Numbered from the stretch's first letter, positions 32,835 to 44,837 are shown. The stretch: DNA of 64,000 nt from Eleusine coracana subsp. coracana (GCA_032690845.1 CM064434.1:7690108-7754107); one strand, 5' to 3'. Numbers and translations: made by a program. The notes: generated by a model not told the origin, from the letters alone.

Positions 32835-35800
32835 TGTAACAGAACTGCGTTACCACGGAGACGATTCCGTTCCAGGATCTTTCTCGGGTGGCGACACACG
32901 CTGTGATGTCAAATAGTACAACACATGACAAAATAATATAGTTGCAATAAGAATATAGATAGAGTACAAAGTTTTATATAAATCCGAATTTAAATTTACA
33001 AACCAGAGTTTTTAAAGTGCGGAAGCGAAATAGATCAACAGTGTGAAAGAAGTTCGACGGGAAATAAGATACAACGCCCTCTCACGGCGATACACATTAG
33101 TATTAGCCGGCCTTGGACGATGTCATGCCCTTGACACCGTGCCAGCGCATACAAGCCTACTCCTCATCATCGTTGGTGCAAGGCTCTCACTCAATGTTCC
33201 AGCAGTCAGGACGCTGGCCTTCCAAGTGGAGCCTCCCACCGCAGTGACAGTCTCCCCCCTGATCATCTAAAAACCACATAGAACGTCGCCCTGAGTAACT
33301 AATTTACTCAGCAAGACTGACCCGACAAAATGACCATCTACAACCGACTCCTAGACATGCACAGGCTAAGGTTAGGGTTTATATTGCAAAAAGCCAGCCT
33401 AAGAGTAGATCATGAGTTTTCAAGTTTTAGCATCAAGTTAAGTTGACATGCAAAATAGTAAATTTAGTTTGCACTATGACTACAACAATCATGGTTGTAA
33501 TACAATTAATAATATATGCATACAACAATATTGAACCTATTCATCATATTAATGGCTTCCAACACTGTTCCGAAGCAGTGATCAAGTGGTACTCGTTACT
33601 ATGAGGGGCAGCGACTCGAATTGATTTACATCCTGCAGGAGAAACCTGCTTGCACGATCCATACGCGCTTCATGGAAGCCGCATGGAGCAACCTTTCGCA
33701 TACGATACTGCAGGGTCTTCCGAGCCTGGCTCCTTCGAGAAGGGTCCCCCACGCGATGCGCCCCGTGCCACCATCCGTGGGTAGATTCCTCCCTCCTCTC
33801 ATCCCCTATTCCACCTTAAGGAGTAGGGTATCTTCAGTCCAAGCAGTAGTCGTAGCTACATTGGTTTACTGGGCCCATAACTCCAGTATGCAAATAATAC
33901 GTTCAAACTTGACCTCATAGAACCGGACACGAGACATAGCCTTAGCTGACTCGGACGGGGATACCTCCTTGAAGACAAGCTGTCATTCCCTTTCCGCCTA
34001 GTTGCCCATCCGGTCTTCATTTGTTATCCAATCCATCTTTCCTTCAGTCAATATCGTTTCCCGGTGATAATATTTCCTAACCTACAAGTGGTCTCTATAC
34101 CACTCAATGAATAATCGTCCTAAACTAAGCATAGCAACTATCGTCCTGAGGCTAATACCGGGTAAGGGGAACCTACTGCAATTCTAGGTTTTCAAACAAC
34201 TCCTATAAACCTAATACACATATAACCCTATATCACCCTATCTAGTGATAAAATAGAAAGAGTAAAACTTGGTGAGATGCACTGGGGCTTGCCTTGAGTA
34301 TGGTCCTGGTTAGCGGAATCACTTCCTCCTTGCCCTTCTGGCTCCTGCTCCGGTCCCGCTTCCACGTGGTTCACCTCGTGACCTATATGATGTGGATGAT
34401 GCGATGCATGAGAATAAGTTTCAATTCATGGCACTCTCTCAATAAATATGTTATAACGACAATATTTCATGTATGAGCGATCGGGGTGTGTTGATTAGTT
34501 CAGTAATATAACATATATGGTCGAGACATATCGTGGGCGCGCTTAGTGTATTTCCTTCATGGACTCCAGTAAATAAGGGCGGTAATTTGGTATCGAAAGT
34601 ACGGAGTGTTTTCGTGTCCACACCCGATACATCCAGGCTAGGTACATGAGGAGTGGGCATGGATCCAAAATAATTTTACCAGTGTGTTGGACATGTTGTT
34701 AAGCAAGAAAAGTAATTACGACTTAAAATCCTAGAGGACACTCCTAGAATTTATTAAGAAATGCTGATCCCATAGGGTAACTAAATAATTTAGCATGTTT
34801 CTGGACGTCATTTGCTTATGGGTCATTTACTATAAATAATACATATTAGGGGTGATTTATCGACCAAATTTTACCTACATGCAATGAGCCATAAATTTTA
34901 AATAATTAAAACAATGCTCAAGGTTAAACAATTAATTATGGCTAAAATACAAAGAACCAGAACTTGTGCTTCTACAGGGAAGTACAATATGCCAACACAT
35001 GATTATTTACTCAGTTTCATGAATTTAACTGGCACACATTTTTATACAATAATTTATTACTGTTTTTGACATTTAATTTAGTGCTGGTAAATTACTGACA
35101 TGCAGAGGGGTCTAGTATTTTTCTCCAATAGTACCAGTCCAGACAAGGCCAACAAAATTTACTTTGTTCCAAAATTCGTTTTAGTTATTTTGTTATGTAT
35201 TTTTAAAGGTTACTGATATTCCTAGAAATAAAATCTAAATGAAAAAGGAAGAAAACAAATTTTTCTGGCCTCCTGGGCCAAATTTGCCGCACGGCCCAGA
35301 GGCAAAGGCCTACGAGGGTGGCTCCCAGGCTGGATCTGGCCCACGTGCGGCTGAGGCCCACAGGCCATGCGGCCTAGACCATTGGCCAGGCCAGGCGCGC
35401 GCGCGACGTCGGTGCCGGGCATGTGCGGTGGCACGGCTGCGGCGAGTGGCCGGGGCGACGACAGGGCCTGCATTTGCCGCCAACGCGATCGGGGAAAGAA
35501 GGCCGAAGTGCGGCGCGAAGATCCAAAGAAGCGGGCTTATCGAGCCGGCTTGGTGACGGAGGGAAGCGGACGGTGGCGGGCGACAGCGGTCGGCGGGGAC
35601 GTTCTAGGGAGGTGGCTGCATGGGGAAGTTGTGAAGTTAGCCGAAAGGGGATAGGGGGTCGGCAGTATCGTGCATGTGAGCGGAATCGGGTCGAGGCTCA
35701 CCGGAGAGGGCGCACGACGCGGCGGCGCTGTGGTCGGAGGCGTGGAAGAAATGCTCGATTGGCAGTGGCTCGGTGTGGAAGGGAAAATGTCTCTTTACGC

Positions 35801-36580
35801 GAAGGCCGAGGGTGTCAGGGAGGGGATCTGGGGGTGCTTGGTGCACCGGCCCATGCGGCAGTGCGTCGGCGCGATAGACACAAACGCCGAGTGGCAGTGG
35901 CGGCTGCGGTACTTAGCGAGAGAGAAATGGGAGCGAGGGAAAATGGGGGTGGGCGCATTCCGACCAGGGGGCGGAACAAAGGGGATGTCAGGAGCCGGTG
36001 GGGGCGTTGATCCGTGGCCTCGCCCGTTCAGCCGTACGCCGGAGGCCACACGGCGCCGAGTGAGCGGGGGAGCGAGCGGCGGCGAGTGTGTTTCTTCAGT
36101 GAGGTTGACAGGTGGGTCCCTCCCGGGGTTTTTATTTTTATCCTTTGATTCAAATTACTCTAAATGTGCTAGTGCTTGTTATTTTCATTGGATTTAATTG
36201 GTGGCAGATTAATATGAACCAAAAATATGGGCGAGCTCCCTACAATGTGCAAGATTTTATAAAAATGCTAACTACCATTAGTTCGTCATAAAATTTAAAT
36301 AGGAATTTTGTGAATAGGGCTGGTTTTTGACCCTATTGGGGCATTAATTAATGGAATAAAAATCTGAGAAATTTCTCAAAATTTTACTTGATCATGACCA
36401 ACAACATATATTTTTTGGTAGTATGAGTCATGTGGAAAAATTTGAACTTGTAGTTTAAATGCTATTCAAATTTTGCTTGAATTTCATTCAATTTGAATTC
36501 AAAGTAAGATTTAAATTTTTATTTTAAAACCATATGATTTCTTAGTTGTTGATCTTGACACTACGTGACACCAGGTGTCA
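32835..36580 (-). mobile_element. Solo LTR of Tekay type, antisense, 3746 bp
   Basis: In minus orientation it runs from TGACACCTGGTGTCACG (at 36580) to GCAGTTCTGTTACA (at 32835), a TG...CA structure. Its tail is shared with 20499-21103, and its middle (34185-34320) with 14570-14720. No internal region adjoins it. Flanks CGTGA and CACAC do not match, so either the ends are a few bases off or this is a recombined copy. The Arg/Gly-rich ORFs at 35239-36197 are composition artefacts of its GC-rich part. Confidence 0.7.
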
Positions 36581-36654
36581 CACACGGGATCCTGCGTGGC
36601 CGGGGCCGGGGCCGGGGCCGAGGAGAGGGAGAGGATGGCGTGGAGGGAGGGCTC

Positions 36655-36924
36655 CTAGAGGGAGTAGGCGGAGAGGAGGAAGAGGAGCAGTTCTTGGATC
36701 GATTGGGTGGGGGCGGCGGCGGCGAGGGCGCCGCTGTTGCAGAGCGCGGCGCAAAGGAGGCGCGGGTGGGACGCGGCGGCGCAGGCCGGGGAGCAGGTGG
36801 CCGCGAGGCAGGAGGGGCAGGGGGCGGCGGTGTTGGGGGAGATGGAGCGGAAGCAGGCGGAGCAGTAGGAGCGGAAGCAGGCGGAGCAGTAGGAGGTGAG
36901 GGCGGCGAGGGAGTCGAACAGGCC
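36655..36924 (-). pseudogene. MYND zinc-finger/SET-domain gene fragment (ASHR2-like)
   Basis: One minus-strand frame gives 89 residues with a MYND-like Cys/His series: YCSACFRSI, CPSCLAATC, CSPACAAASHPRLLC, then LLLFLLSAYSL and a stop. The spacing (C-x2-C, C-x2-C, C-x3-C, H-x4-C) and the HPRLLC context resemble the MYND insert of plant SET-domain proteins of the ASHR2/SDG39 type, which are putative protein methyltransferases. An 8-residue segment (SYCSACFR) is duplicated in tandem, reflecting a 24-bp duplication near 36847-36894. The SET parts are not found nearby. The fragment sits 75 bp from the solo LTR. Identity is a motif-based guess. Confidence 0.45.
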
Positions 36925-36935
36925 GCATGCACTCT

Positions 36936-37929
36936 GAGAAATTTGATTTACCAGTTACCACTAACCAGATGTGTTTCAGACGTGATTGATATAATGCTGA
37001 AGATCGTGGCCGCGCGGGAAGAATATTAAAGGAAATCGAAGAAAGGAACTGACCTGGTCTGCTTACACAATCTGCAGGAAGCCGGCGACGGAGTATGGCA
37101 ATGGCACCTTTGAGCAGCTTGAGGGGAAACAAAACAATCTCTGCGATTTAGCAGCAAACCCTAGCTCCGTCCCTAATTTACCATTTTAATTTTTTTTTGA
37201 AAATCCAATAAACCCCCTAGGATTTTTAAATACTTCAAAATTTTGTTGTAAGCAGATGAGTTTTATAATTTCTGTCTCCTCCACGGGAGATGGTGAGGCA
37301 TGGCTCATAGTTGATTTCTTTCAACTTTGCTCAGAGTATTCTGACTCGATTTTACTGATGTTACCTTCATATCTTTATCTCTCTCGCCTAAGTCAGTGGC
37401 ACAGTGAACAACAAATCGTTAAGCTGCATGGTCTGGCTCCTCGGTTTTGTGAGCAGTCGAAACTGAAATTCCGTTTGCATGGGACAGCAGCATTAAGTCC
37501 CGCACAACAGCCAGTCGCGGAGGCCGCATGCACCATTACTCCAGCAAACCTTCCGCCTCCTCTGCAGGCATGCATGCATGCAGTTTGCAACTGGGAATTT
37601 CTCGCATGACATAAAAAACCTGTCCCGCTCCCGCCATGCCAAAACCGAAAATCAAAATCAACCACGCCTCCCATTATTTCCTGCCACCACCAAATTATGT
37701 CCCGCCTTGCTAAAACTGAAAAACAAAATCATCGAAGCCTTCTTTCCTTTCCTGCCACCACGATTTTGTTTCAGCTGCCATGGCTCAAAAACAAAAACGA
37801 AAACATGCTGCCATCAGCCAAAACTGAAAAGTGGCGCCATGAACCAAACCTGTTCGCCATGGCCCTATATATGGGCGCCATTGCAGGTTCGATGTCCATC
37901 AGTTCTTCACCAGCCCTTGTCCCTAATCC
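36936..37929 (+). other. Upstream region of mariner-like gene with subterminal repeats
   Basis: No gene is recognised in 36936-37600. From about 37638 a unit with GCyAAAACyGAAAA recurs near 37638, 37709, 37783 and 37817 (71-74 bp spacing for the first three), mixed with TTCCTGCCACCAC copies. A TATATATG sequence near 37866 lies 65 bp before the transposase ATG. Such repeats fit the subterminal region of a DNA transposon. Confidence 0.4.
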
Positions 37930-38751
37930 ATGGCTCCACCAAGCTTCGATCTAAAACTAGAGCCACCTGATCTTGAGGTCAATGATCCAGTAGATTGGAA
38001 TGAAGTAGGAGGGTGGGAGGGCCCTGCGCATGTGGACAATGACATGGCGTGGCAAGATGAAGAAGACATTCTCGATCTTACCATTGCACCCGAGGAAGAA
38101 GATGACGACCTGGTCATAGGTAAATGTTTCCTATTCGCTTTTCTGTTTTCAGTTTGTATCCATTTCACTATGTCATCTCAAATTAACATGTGCAAAAAGG
38201 AGAAGGAGCTCCAAACCTTTTTGATCTCAATACGGTGGCTTGGCTGAAGAAGAACATGTTCCTAGTGCTGGACAAGATGAAAGGGCACAAGGTTTTGATC
38301 CCAACATGATGCCTGAACTTGCACAGGAAATCGATCTCAACATGCTGGCAGATGGAGGTATCATGACAAAACTATGAGTACTGTACCCATTTTACATAGG
38401 GTATGTTCTATTCATTTGTTTCCTTATGTTTTTGTTTTCAATTTGATTTTGCTTTATTTAGAATAAAATAGAAAGAGAAGAAGATTCTATTCAAGTGAGT
38501 TGAAGATGGCCATATACTTAAAGTTGTTGTCAAAGATAGATCCGCCTCTGCTGCACCGTGGGGTTTCTAAAGCATGTGCCCTCAAGTTTGACGTGCCACT
38601 ACAAAGAGTACAACTTATATGGTTTAATGGACATAATGGTGGTATTGAAGCTATCAAAAATACATATTCACATAATTATGGTAGGAAAAAGGTACAAATA
38701 GATAGTGAAGCAATCAAGACAACGTATCCTATGAGAACTGACTTCGTGTGA
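37930..38751 (+). pseudogene. Mariner-like (Tc1/mariner, Osmar-type) transposase, N-terminal part
   Basis: Exon 1 (37930-38119, MAPPSFDLKLEPP to EDDDLVI) ends at a GTAAAT donor. An acceptor AG at 38199 would continue in frame with NLFDLNTVA. A further segment contains QEIDLNML before another GGTATC donor-like site. The 38500-38751 frame has the DNA-binding region: LKLLSKIDPPLLHRGVSK, FDVPLQRVQLIWFNG, GIEAIKNTYSHNYGRKKVQID. DLN motifs and a GRK-VQID helix-turn-helix block are usual in plant mariner-like transposases. The catalytic DDD domain is missing; a Sirevirus LTR fragment begins at about 38795. Frameshifts occur between the blocks, so it is inactive. Confidence 0.65.
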
Positions 38752-38794
38752 GAACTATGAGAACTCCAACCAAGATCACAGGATCCTCATCTAA

Positions 38795-39979
38795 AGAGGT
38801 CATGTGGACAACCCTTAGTCCTATATAAGAAGAGGTAGGGCTAGTGGGAGAGTAAGCCTCTTCCCATAGCCTTGTGTTAGGGTTTCATTCTAAAGTGCTA
38901 GGAGAGAGCTTCATGTAAAGAGGAGAGGAAAGGGTGTGTGAGAGACATCTCTTGCTCTTCCAAATAGTGGGAGGAAGAGGGTGGTTTCCTAGCCATGAAT
39001 CCATGTATCTTGACTTGATGAATCAATGATATGAGATTCAAATTCATGCTCAAGTTCTTCTTCTCTCCCTAAATCCCGAATTTCCCTTTTTCTCTATTTT
39101 CGGAGCTATTTTCGTGGTGATTTTTTTATATCACTTTTGGTTGAGTTTTTGGGGCGGATTTCTTGGGGATCTTGTTGCTATGATGAGCTAGAACAATCCT
39201 ATATGGGTCCTTGACCAAATCAAAAGCTCTAGCACTTTCGATTTGAAGGATTTCTCACGTTTCCCCTTTTTGGTGTTCTTGACACAAGATCTGAAATTCA
39301 TGATGATTCCTTGAGCCAATTAAGTGGATCTTCTTAAATTAGGGTCGTGATGTGTTGAGGATTGGCTGATCCAAAAATTGCATCATTTAGATCTCATTTG
39401 ATTAGGTTTTGGTCAAATTTTGCCTAATCCTGAGCACAATTTTCTGTTCTGTCGAGGGTCGATTGGCACTGCCGGTGTAGGAAGAAAAGTCTAGATTAGC
39501 ACTACCGATGACCTCACCTAGAATTTTGTCTTCTTACTGTTCTTATTCGACACTACCGACGATTCGATGGGCACTGTCGATGCTCTGTCTAAATTGCCAG
39601 TTGGCAGTGCCGATGTGCTTTGTCTGTGTGTTCCAGTAGCTTTGCTCCTACTGTCAATCGGCCCTGCCGATGGCTAGACCGGCTCTGTCGATGATCTGTC
39701 CCTTCTGTAGAACAGCACTGCTGATGCTGTGATCGGCACTGCCGATGTACTAACAGAGCTGTCAGTTTTGGTTGCGTTTCTTGATCGTTGTTTCCGCTGT
39801 GTTCTGCTGTTGTTGTTGATCACTCCTAGGATTAGCACATCACAAGTTGGTGTATGTAATCTTGGTGATCTGCTTTGAGTTTGGCTTGGGTTGAAATCAG
39901 GATGTAGGCCAAGTTCTCTTGAAGAATTTTAATTGGCTCTCATGCACCCCCCCCCTCTGGTCGCCTTCTCGGTCCTTTA
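38795..39979 (+). mobile_element. 5'-truncated Sirevirus-like LTR fragment
   Basis: It corresponds to the last two-thirds of the LTR at 57613-59362: GTCATGTGGACAA, the TATATAAG TATA box at 38822, GAGAGACATCTCTTGCTCTT, then the CCCCCCCCC tract and CTTCTCGGTCCTTTA end. It contains degraded CGG-CACTG-CCG motifs at about 39469-39745. Confidence 0.8.
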
Positions 39980-39981
39980 AT

Positions 39982-39993
39982 TAGTATCAGAGC
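39982..39993 (+). promoter_or_regulatory. Primer-binding site, tRNA-Met type with one change
   Basis: TAGTATCAGAGC lies two bases after the LTR end. The G-to-A change from TGGTATCAGAGC is shared with the site at 50665. Confidence 0.8.
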
Positions 39994-40124
39994 CAGTTTG
40001 ATCACTAGTTGACCTTAACTGGCTTTGTGGTCCAAATGCGACACTGAGAAAGTGCTTTTTCTTGCTTCAGCTATTAGCTAACTCTAATAGTGGTTTTACA
40101 ATTGCACCAAGTGCTTGCTCTCAT

Positions 40125-41535
40125 ATGTCTTTGTCTTCAGGTTTTGAGATGTGCAAATTTGCTATCGAGGATGCCAAGAAGCAAAGCCAAAAGGCGGAGG
40201 TTGACAAGGATGATCTCAAGGAGAAGGATGTTGTTGGCTTTGATAAGGGTGATCTTGAACTGATGGATCTTCTCAAGCTTTACAAGGATGAAGAGCTTGT
40301 GCTTGGGGATGTTATCCTAAAACTTCAGAAGATGACCAATGGTAACCTTGTCGCGGGCATTGAGAGCTTGTTCCTTAGAGACAATACTTATGTTAGAAAG
40401 AAGTTGAGAAATTCCATGCCTAGTGATATGTGCTCGATGTCTAGACTTGATGTGTGTGCTCCTATTTCTTGCAAGTGTAGGACCTCTTTGCCTTATGATA
40501 AATATGATGCCTTGGTCAAAAAGATTGATGAGTTGAATGCCTCTCTTGATCACTTGAAAACTGAAAATGAGAAGTTAAAACTAGACTACTCCACTTGTGT
40601 AGAGCAACTTGAAAATGCTAGGGCTAAAACTGTTGCAATTCATCCTTTGCCTTCTACCTTTTGTTCCTCAGCTTTGCATGATGATGCTTGTCTAGATTCT
40701 TATGATAATTATGATGCTTTGCATGACATGCATACTAGTGTTGTGTCTTCCATGTCTTGCACTTCTTGCAATGATTTGAAAAATGAGATTGATGCTTTAA
40801 AGAAAATGTGCGATGATATGAGTGCCAAGTTGATTGATCACAATGAGATGAGTGCTAAGCTTGTTGGTTCTTCTGGTGTTGCCCAAGGGATTTCAATTGA
40901 CAAAGGTGCTTCTTTCTCAAATGGTACATCACCCCCAAAAGAAAAGTACCATCGCACCTTTTGTAAGAATGATGGGCATGTCATTGTGTATTGCTTTCGC
41001 TGTGTCAACCACGAGCGTCGAGTGCGTGCTAAAGCTCTTAGGAACACACATCATCTTTCCCATGGCATGTGCGAACCTAATCTTGATTCTAGGTTTAAAG
41101 TTGCTTCCAATTCTTCTTGCAAATCCCAAGGGACTTCTCATAAGAGCGAGAGTGATGCTTCATCCTTTCAAACCGTGCCTCCTCATAGGCCTTTGTTCCA
41201 TTGCTCATATTGTGGGAAGGATGGACATCAATTTGAGTACTGCTTTAGGCATGCACCAATCTTGTGCTTCTTACTCTTCGGGTGATCATAGCTTTTCTCA
41301 TAGCATGAACACTCATGAGCCTAGCATGAGACATCGCTTTATTGATGGATTCTATGACTCCTTTTCTTGTGGGTCAGGACGTGCTCATGGACATGCTCCT
41401 ACTACTTCTTATATTGGTTCACGACATCGTTCTTACGATGCTTGTATTGGTTCTTCTCCTGTTGCCCCCTTGAGAGGTTCTCGTCGTGTTTCTCATGGTT
41501 GCACTCGTTTTTCTTCTCGAGTTACTAATTTGTGA
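40125..41535 (+). pseudogene. Gag-like protein of a non-autonomous Sirevirus-like element
   Basis: The open frame has its first ATG at 40125 (MSLSSGFEM) and runs to 41285. A different frame continues the same composition to 41535 (SYSSGDHSFSHSMNTHEPS), so one frameshift lies near 41253. Visible parts: an acidic/lysine-rich N-terminus, a heptad-rich stretch (KIDELNASLDHLKTENEKLK) likely a coiled coil, a second helical segment (DLKNEIDALKKM), a degenerate knuckle (FCKNDGHVIVYC), and a good CCHC (CSYCGKDGHQFEYC). No pol follows; a Tat LTR begins near 41655. At the place where the 50726 element has GCGACATGGAG, this copy has GCGACACTGAG, so the original start is lost. It presumably packaged RNA with help from a full element. 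Confidence 0.65.
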
Positions 41536-41814
41536 GATGCTTTTATGGGTGATTCAAGGTCTTCTCATTCGAACCATAATTTGCATCATGCTAACTATTG
41601 GCACTCACTAAGTGCCCCTTTTATATGTGAATATAACCCCAATTAGAGCATAATTGATGCCAATTTAGGCCATTTACCTGTGATTTTGTCTATATATTTG
41701 TATATGCGATGTTTTAGAGCTTTATTGCAGAAACAGGTGAAATTGATGATTAAAGTGATGCTGGAAGAGGACAGGAGTCCAGAAGCAACAAAAAGCATTG
41801 AAGAAGCCCAGTGC

Positions 41815-42897
41815 GCCGATCGGCGCAACCCATGAGCCGATCGGCGCAAGGATGTTTCGGCCCACAGAAGTGACCAAGGCCCATTCCACATGCTTATGGA
41901 AGTTTATCTATGCACGACACTTGAAGATATTTGCCTAGAAGATTTATGGAACTTTAAGATCTTGACTTGCAGTACAAGACTTTATCTTGAAGAAAAAGGC
42001 CCACATGGCAGCTGTGGAAGATAAAGGAACCGACTCGGAGCAGAAACTAGAGAAGACACGGCTTGCGCCGATCGGCGCAATCCTACGCCAATCAGCGCAA
42101 CCAACTTATTTGCTAGAAACCGAGTCCTTTACGAGTAGAACCCTTATAAATACTTGTAAACCCCTGTTCACAAGAAAGGAAGCAGGAGGCATCGGAGGGA
42201 CAATAGATTCATGAGTTAGAGCCACCGGAGTTCACCCCATTAGAATAGATCTCTAGTTGAGTTTCAAGAACCATTGGAGTAAGAGTTGATCCGTCAAGGT
42301 AGGCCATCTCGGCGGTGATGAATCTCACTCTATGTATCTCAAGGATAATCGAATATGTTGATGATGGTTTTGGTGATTTGTCTATCTTGATTCTATAATC
42401 ATGCATGTGCTTATTCCAATTGCTTAGTTCTAGGCTAAGTAGGTTAATATTATCTTGATAGTGGTGATCAGGATAGTATTCGGACATTGTATTGATTATG
42501 GTTGCTTGATGATGCTAGTAGTGTGGTTTAGCGGTGATAACACTAAACCTACGTAGCACTATTGGATAGTTGAGTAGGGTAAGATACTTACGCGATTAAG
42601 GGTCTCCTCTCGACAGTGATAAATCGAGAGATGCTCGGAAAGGTGGGTGGTCTTATTCATTATAGGTTTTCATTGATCCATGTAATTACCATTATGATGC
42701 TATTTGATTAGACTATCTGGTTACGATCTCACTAGTAGATATCTGGCTACTCACTTAACAGCTTAGGCTTACAAGGTATCTGGCGTACTTTGGCTTAGAT
42801 TCGTTCGTGTGCCGATCGGCTCAACTCCAGCACCGATCGACGCAATCACAGATTTGGTAGTGTGCCGATCAGCTCAAACCCACGCTGATCGGCGCAA
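41815..42897 (+). repeat. Paired GCCGATCGGC palindromes in the Tat LTR
   Basis: Pairs begin near 41817, 42068, 42812 and 42863. Within each pair the palindrome centres are 20-21 bp apart, separated by a CGCAA-rich spacer. Two pairs are upstream of the TATA box at 42145 and two downstream. Confidence 0.8.
42145..42153 (+). promoter_or_regulatory. TATA box of the Tat LTR
   Basis: TATAAATAC follows a palindrome pair by about 60 bp. Confidence 0.55.
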
Positions 42898-43136
42898 CGA
42901 CATATTTGCTGTCTGGCGCACCTTTGCGCTGTCTAGTCTCCCCTCATGCAACTAGAACTCGACAGTAGCCTTGACTAGATCTTTTACTGTTAACTCTGTT
43001 TAATAATCCCTAAGGTCCCAGTGGATACGATAAACCTTGGAATACTCAATTCAAGGGAAAAATTGCTACAATCGTACGCCGTCCTCTTGCGGTATATAAG
43101 TGGGTGCGTAGTTATAACCAACAAACGTATTTTTTC

Positions 43137-43154
43137 TGGTGCCGTTGCCGGGGA
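43137..43154 (+). promoter_or_regulatory. Primer-binding site complementary to tRNA-Asp
   Basis: TGGTGCCGTTGCCGGGGA differs at one base from the TGGCGCCGTTGCCGGGGA site used by Tat/Athila-type elements. Confidence 0.85.
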
Positions 43155-43256
43155 CCATAGCAGGTTTTTAAACGTTGTTTGATGTATTAGTGTTTGGTCA
43201 TTGTGCTTTACTTGTCTCTTTAGTACATATATTCTGTTAAGTGAAACTAACAGGTA

Positions 43257-44031
43257 TGGACGGTCCTAAGTCAAACAAACCCTCTAATTACACTGATGAT
43301 CCAGAAAGGCTCTTTCGCACGAAGAGAACAACGGAGAAGAGAAGCAAGTCACTTGGAGATTTAGCTGGAGAAGCAGTCTGTGCCAACCCTTGAGTATTAT
43401 TCAAAATTGCAGATCCAAAAGTAGAGGAGATGGCAGAATTACCCTTGGTTAATCGTTTCAAGCCTCAACTGACTAATGTTGTCAAGACAGATTTCCAAGA
43501 AGCTCAAGATCAGAATCCATATCAACTGGAGAGATATGTTGGATTAGTGGCGCAACAACCGTTCACAGGTTCGGAAGATCCCAATCACCATTTGCAGCAC
43601 TTCCTTGAAGTTTGCAGTACATTCAAGATAAATGGATTGACCGGAGATCAAGCACGTGTGCGGCTGTTCCCCTTCTCTCTAGTTGGACGCCCCAAGCAAT
43701 GGTACAATGGATTGGAAAACACAGTAAAGATTGTGTGGGACACTTTAGCAACTACATTCTTAGCCAAATATTTCCCTCCTGGTAAGACTCAAGCTCTGAA
43801 GAATAAGATTCTTGGATTTATGCAGAATGTTGATGAGAGCATTGGAGAAGTATGGAAAAGATACAGTGAATATACTGATGCATGCCCTCATCATGGTCTA
43901 ACGGTTGGAGAAATTGTTTAGAGATTCTACATGGGATTGAATATTCAATCTCGTCAACACTTAGATGCTTCAGCTGCGGGTTCATTCATGGCAAAGACTC
44001 CCAACCAAGCTAAGGACTTGATCAAGTTGTC
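43257..44031 (+). pseudogene. Tat-type gag, broken
   Basis: A first ATG (43257, MDGPKSNKP) ends at a stop near 43393. The main frame resumes at 43430 and shows the Ty3 gag domain: PFTGSEDPNHHLQHFLEVC, FPFSLVGRPKQWYNGL, FLAKYFPPGKT, SIGEVWKRYSEYTDACPHHGL. A TAG at 43919 interrupts it before RFYMGLNIQSRQHLDASAAG. Coding similarity continues to about 44031, where an antisense Sirevirus LTR begins. No Tat pol is in the window. Confidence 0.8.
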
Positions 44032-44830
44032 TAAGGACCGAAGGCGTACCGAGGGGGGGGGGGGGGAGTGAATCGGTAAGCTGCTCACGAATTCAAATAC
44101 TTCAATTTCGCTTCTCAAGTCTAGCAAGATAAAGAAACCTAGACAAGTCTAGTAGGCCAAGACCCTACACATGCTAGTGTTAATGATAAGATAAAGTGCG
44201 AAAGCCAATCACACTAGCTTATGCAAGGCAACAAGTTACCCTACTCACTAGAGCACACAAATGTGGAATAGTAAAGAGAGGGTTAAGGAATGCTCATGAT
44301 TTTTCCTGAGATCTTGGAAGGATGGCACCTTCCCCTAATCCTCGTTGGACCACTCCCGCCGGAGTCCCGGTTCCTCCCGCCACCAAGTGGAGTTCACGCA
44401 CACGAGCCCGCAATCACTCCTCGAGTGAAGACACGGTGTGCGTCACCGCTGCACAAAGTACAAGCTCGCCTCCCTCGAGAACTTGCCGGACTCCCTAAGC
44501 CAACATGGGCGCTCACTAGCGATGCCCCTTTCAACGGCAGGCTCAAATCATGTACAAACGTGTGACGGCCTTCACAATCGATCATGATATGCTCGATCAT
44601 CGACACCTAACCGGTCTAGGTCTCACCATTGACCAAGAGTAACAATTTAGATCACACCCTCAAGGACACCCTAGCCTTAGATGTGCAAGATGCTCAAGCT
44701 ACTCTTCTCTAGCACTCTCAAGATATGCAATATCTCCTCCTAGTGCTCTCCTCTCTTCCTCTTGGACCTTACCAAATGCTCTGAGGTATTCCATTGGCCA
44801 AGAGAGGTCTCCAAGACCCCAGTAAAAAAG

Positions 44831-44837
44831 TTATATA
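44831..44837 (-). promoter_or_regulatory. TATA box of the 44-kb antisense LTR
   Basis: The minus strand reads TATATAA. Four palindrome pairs lie about 65-390 bp upstream in LTR orientation. Confidence 0.55.

Larger units (their letters stand above)
41655..43123 (+). mobile_element. LTR of a Ty3 Tat-type element
   Basis: Placed by the primer-binding site at 43137, with the end at AACCAACA (43123). The start near 41655 is a guess from a TG. A TATA box (TATAAATAC, 42145-42153) is inside. The LTR carries four pairs of GCCGATCGGC-type palindromes. Confidence 0.65.

Noticed and set aside
35239..36197. Several 100-195 codon Arg/Gly-rich ORFs
   Set aside because: They sit inside the GC-rich part of the antisense solo LTR, in overlapping frames without motifs.
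36561..36932. Proline-rich antisense ORF (PPP/SPP runs)
   Set aside because: The neighbouring frame gives a Cys/His pattern that makes biological sense; the proline-rich reading is its shadow.
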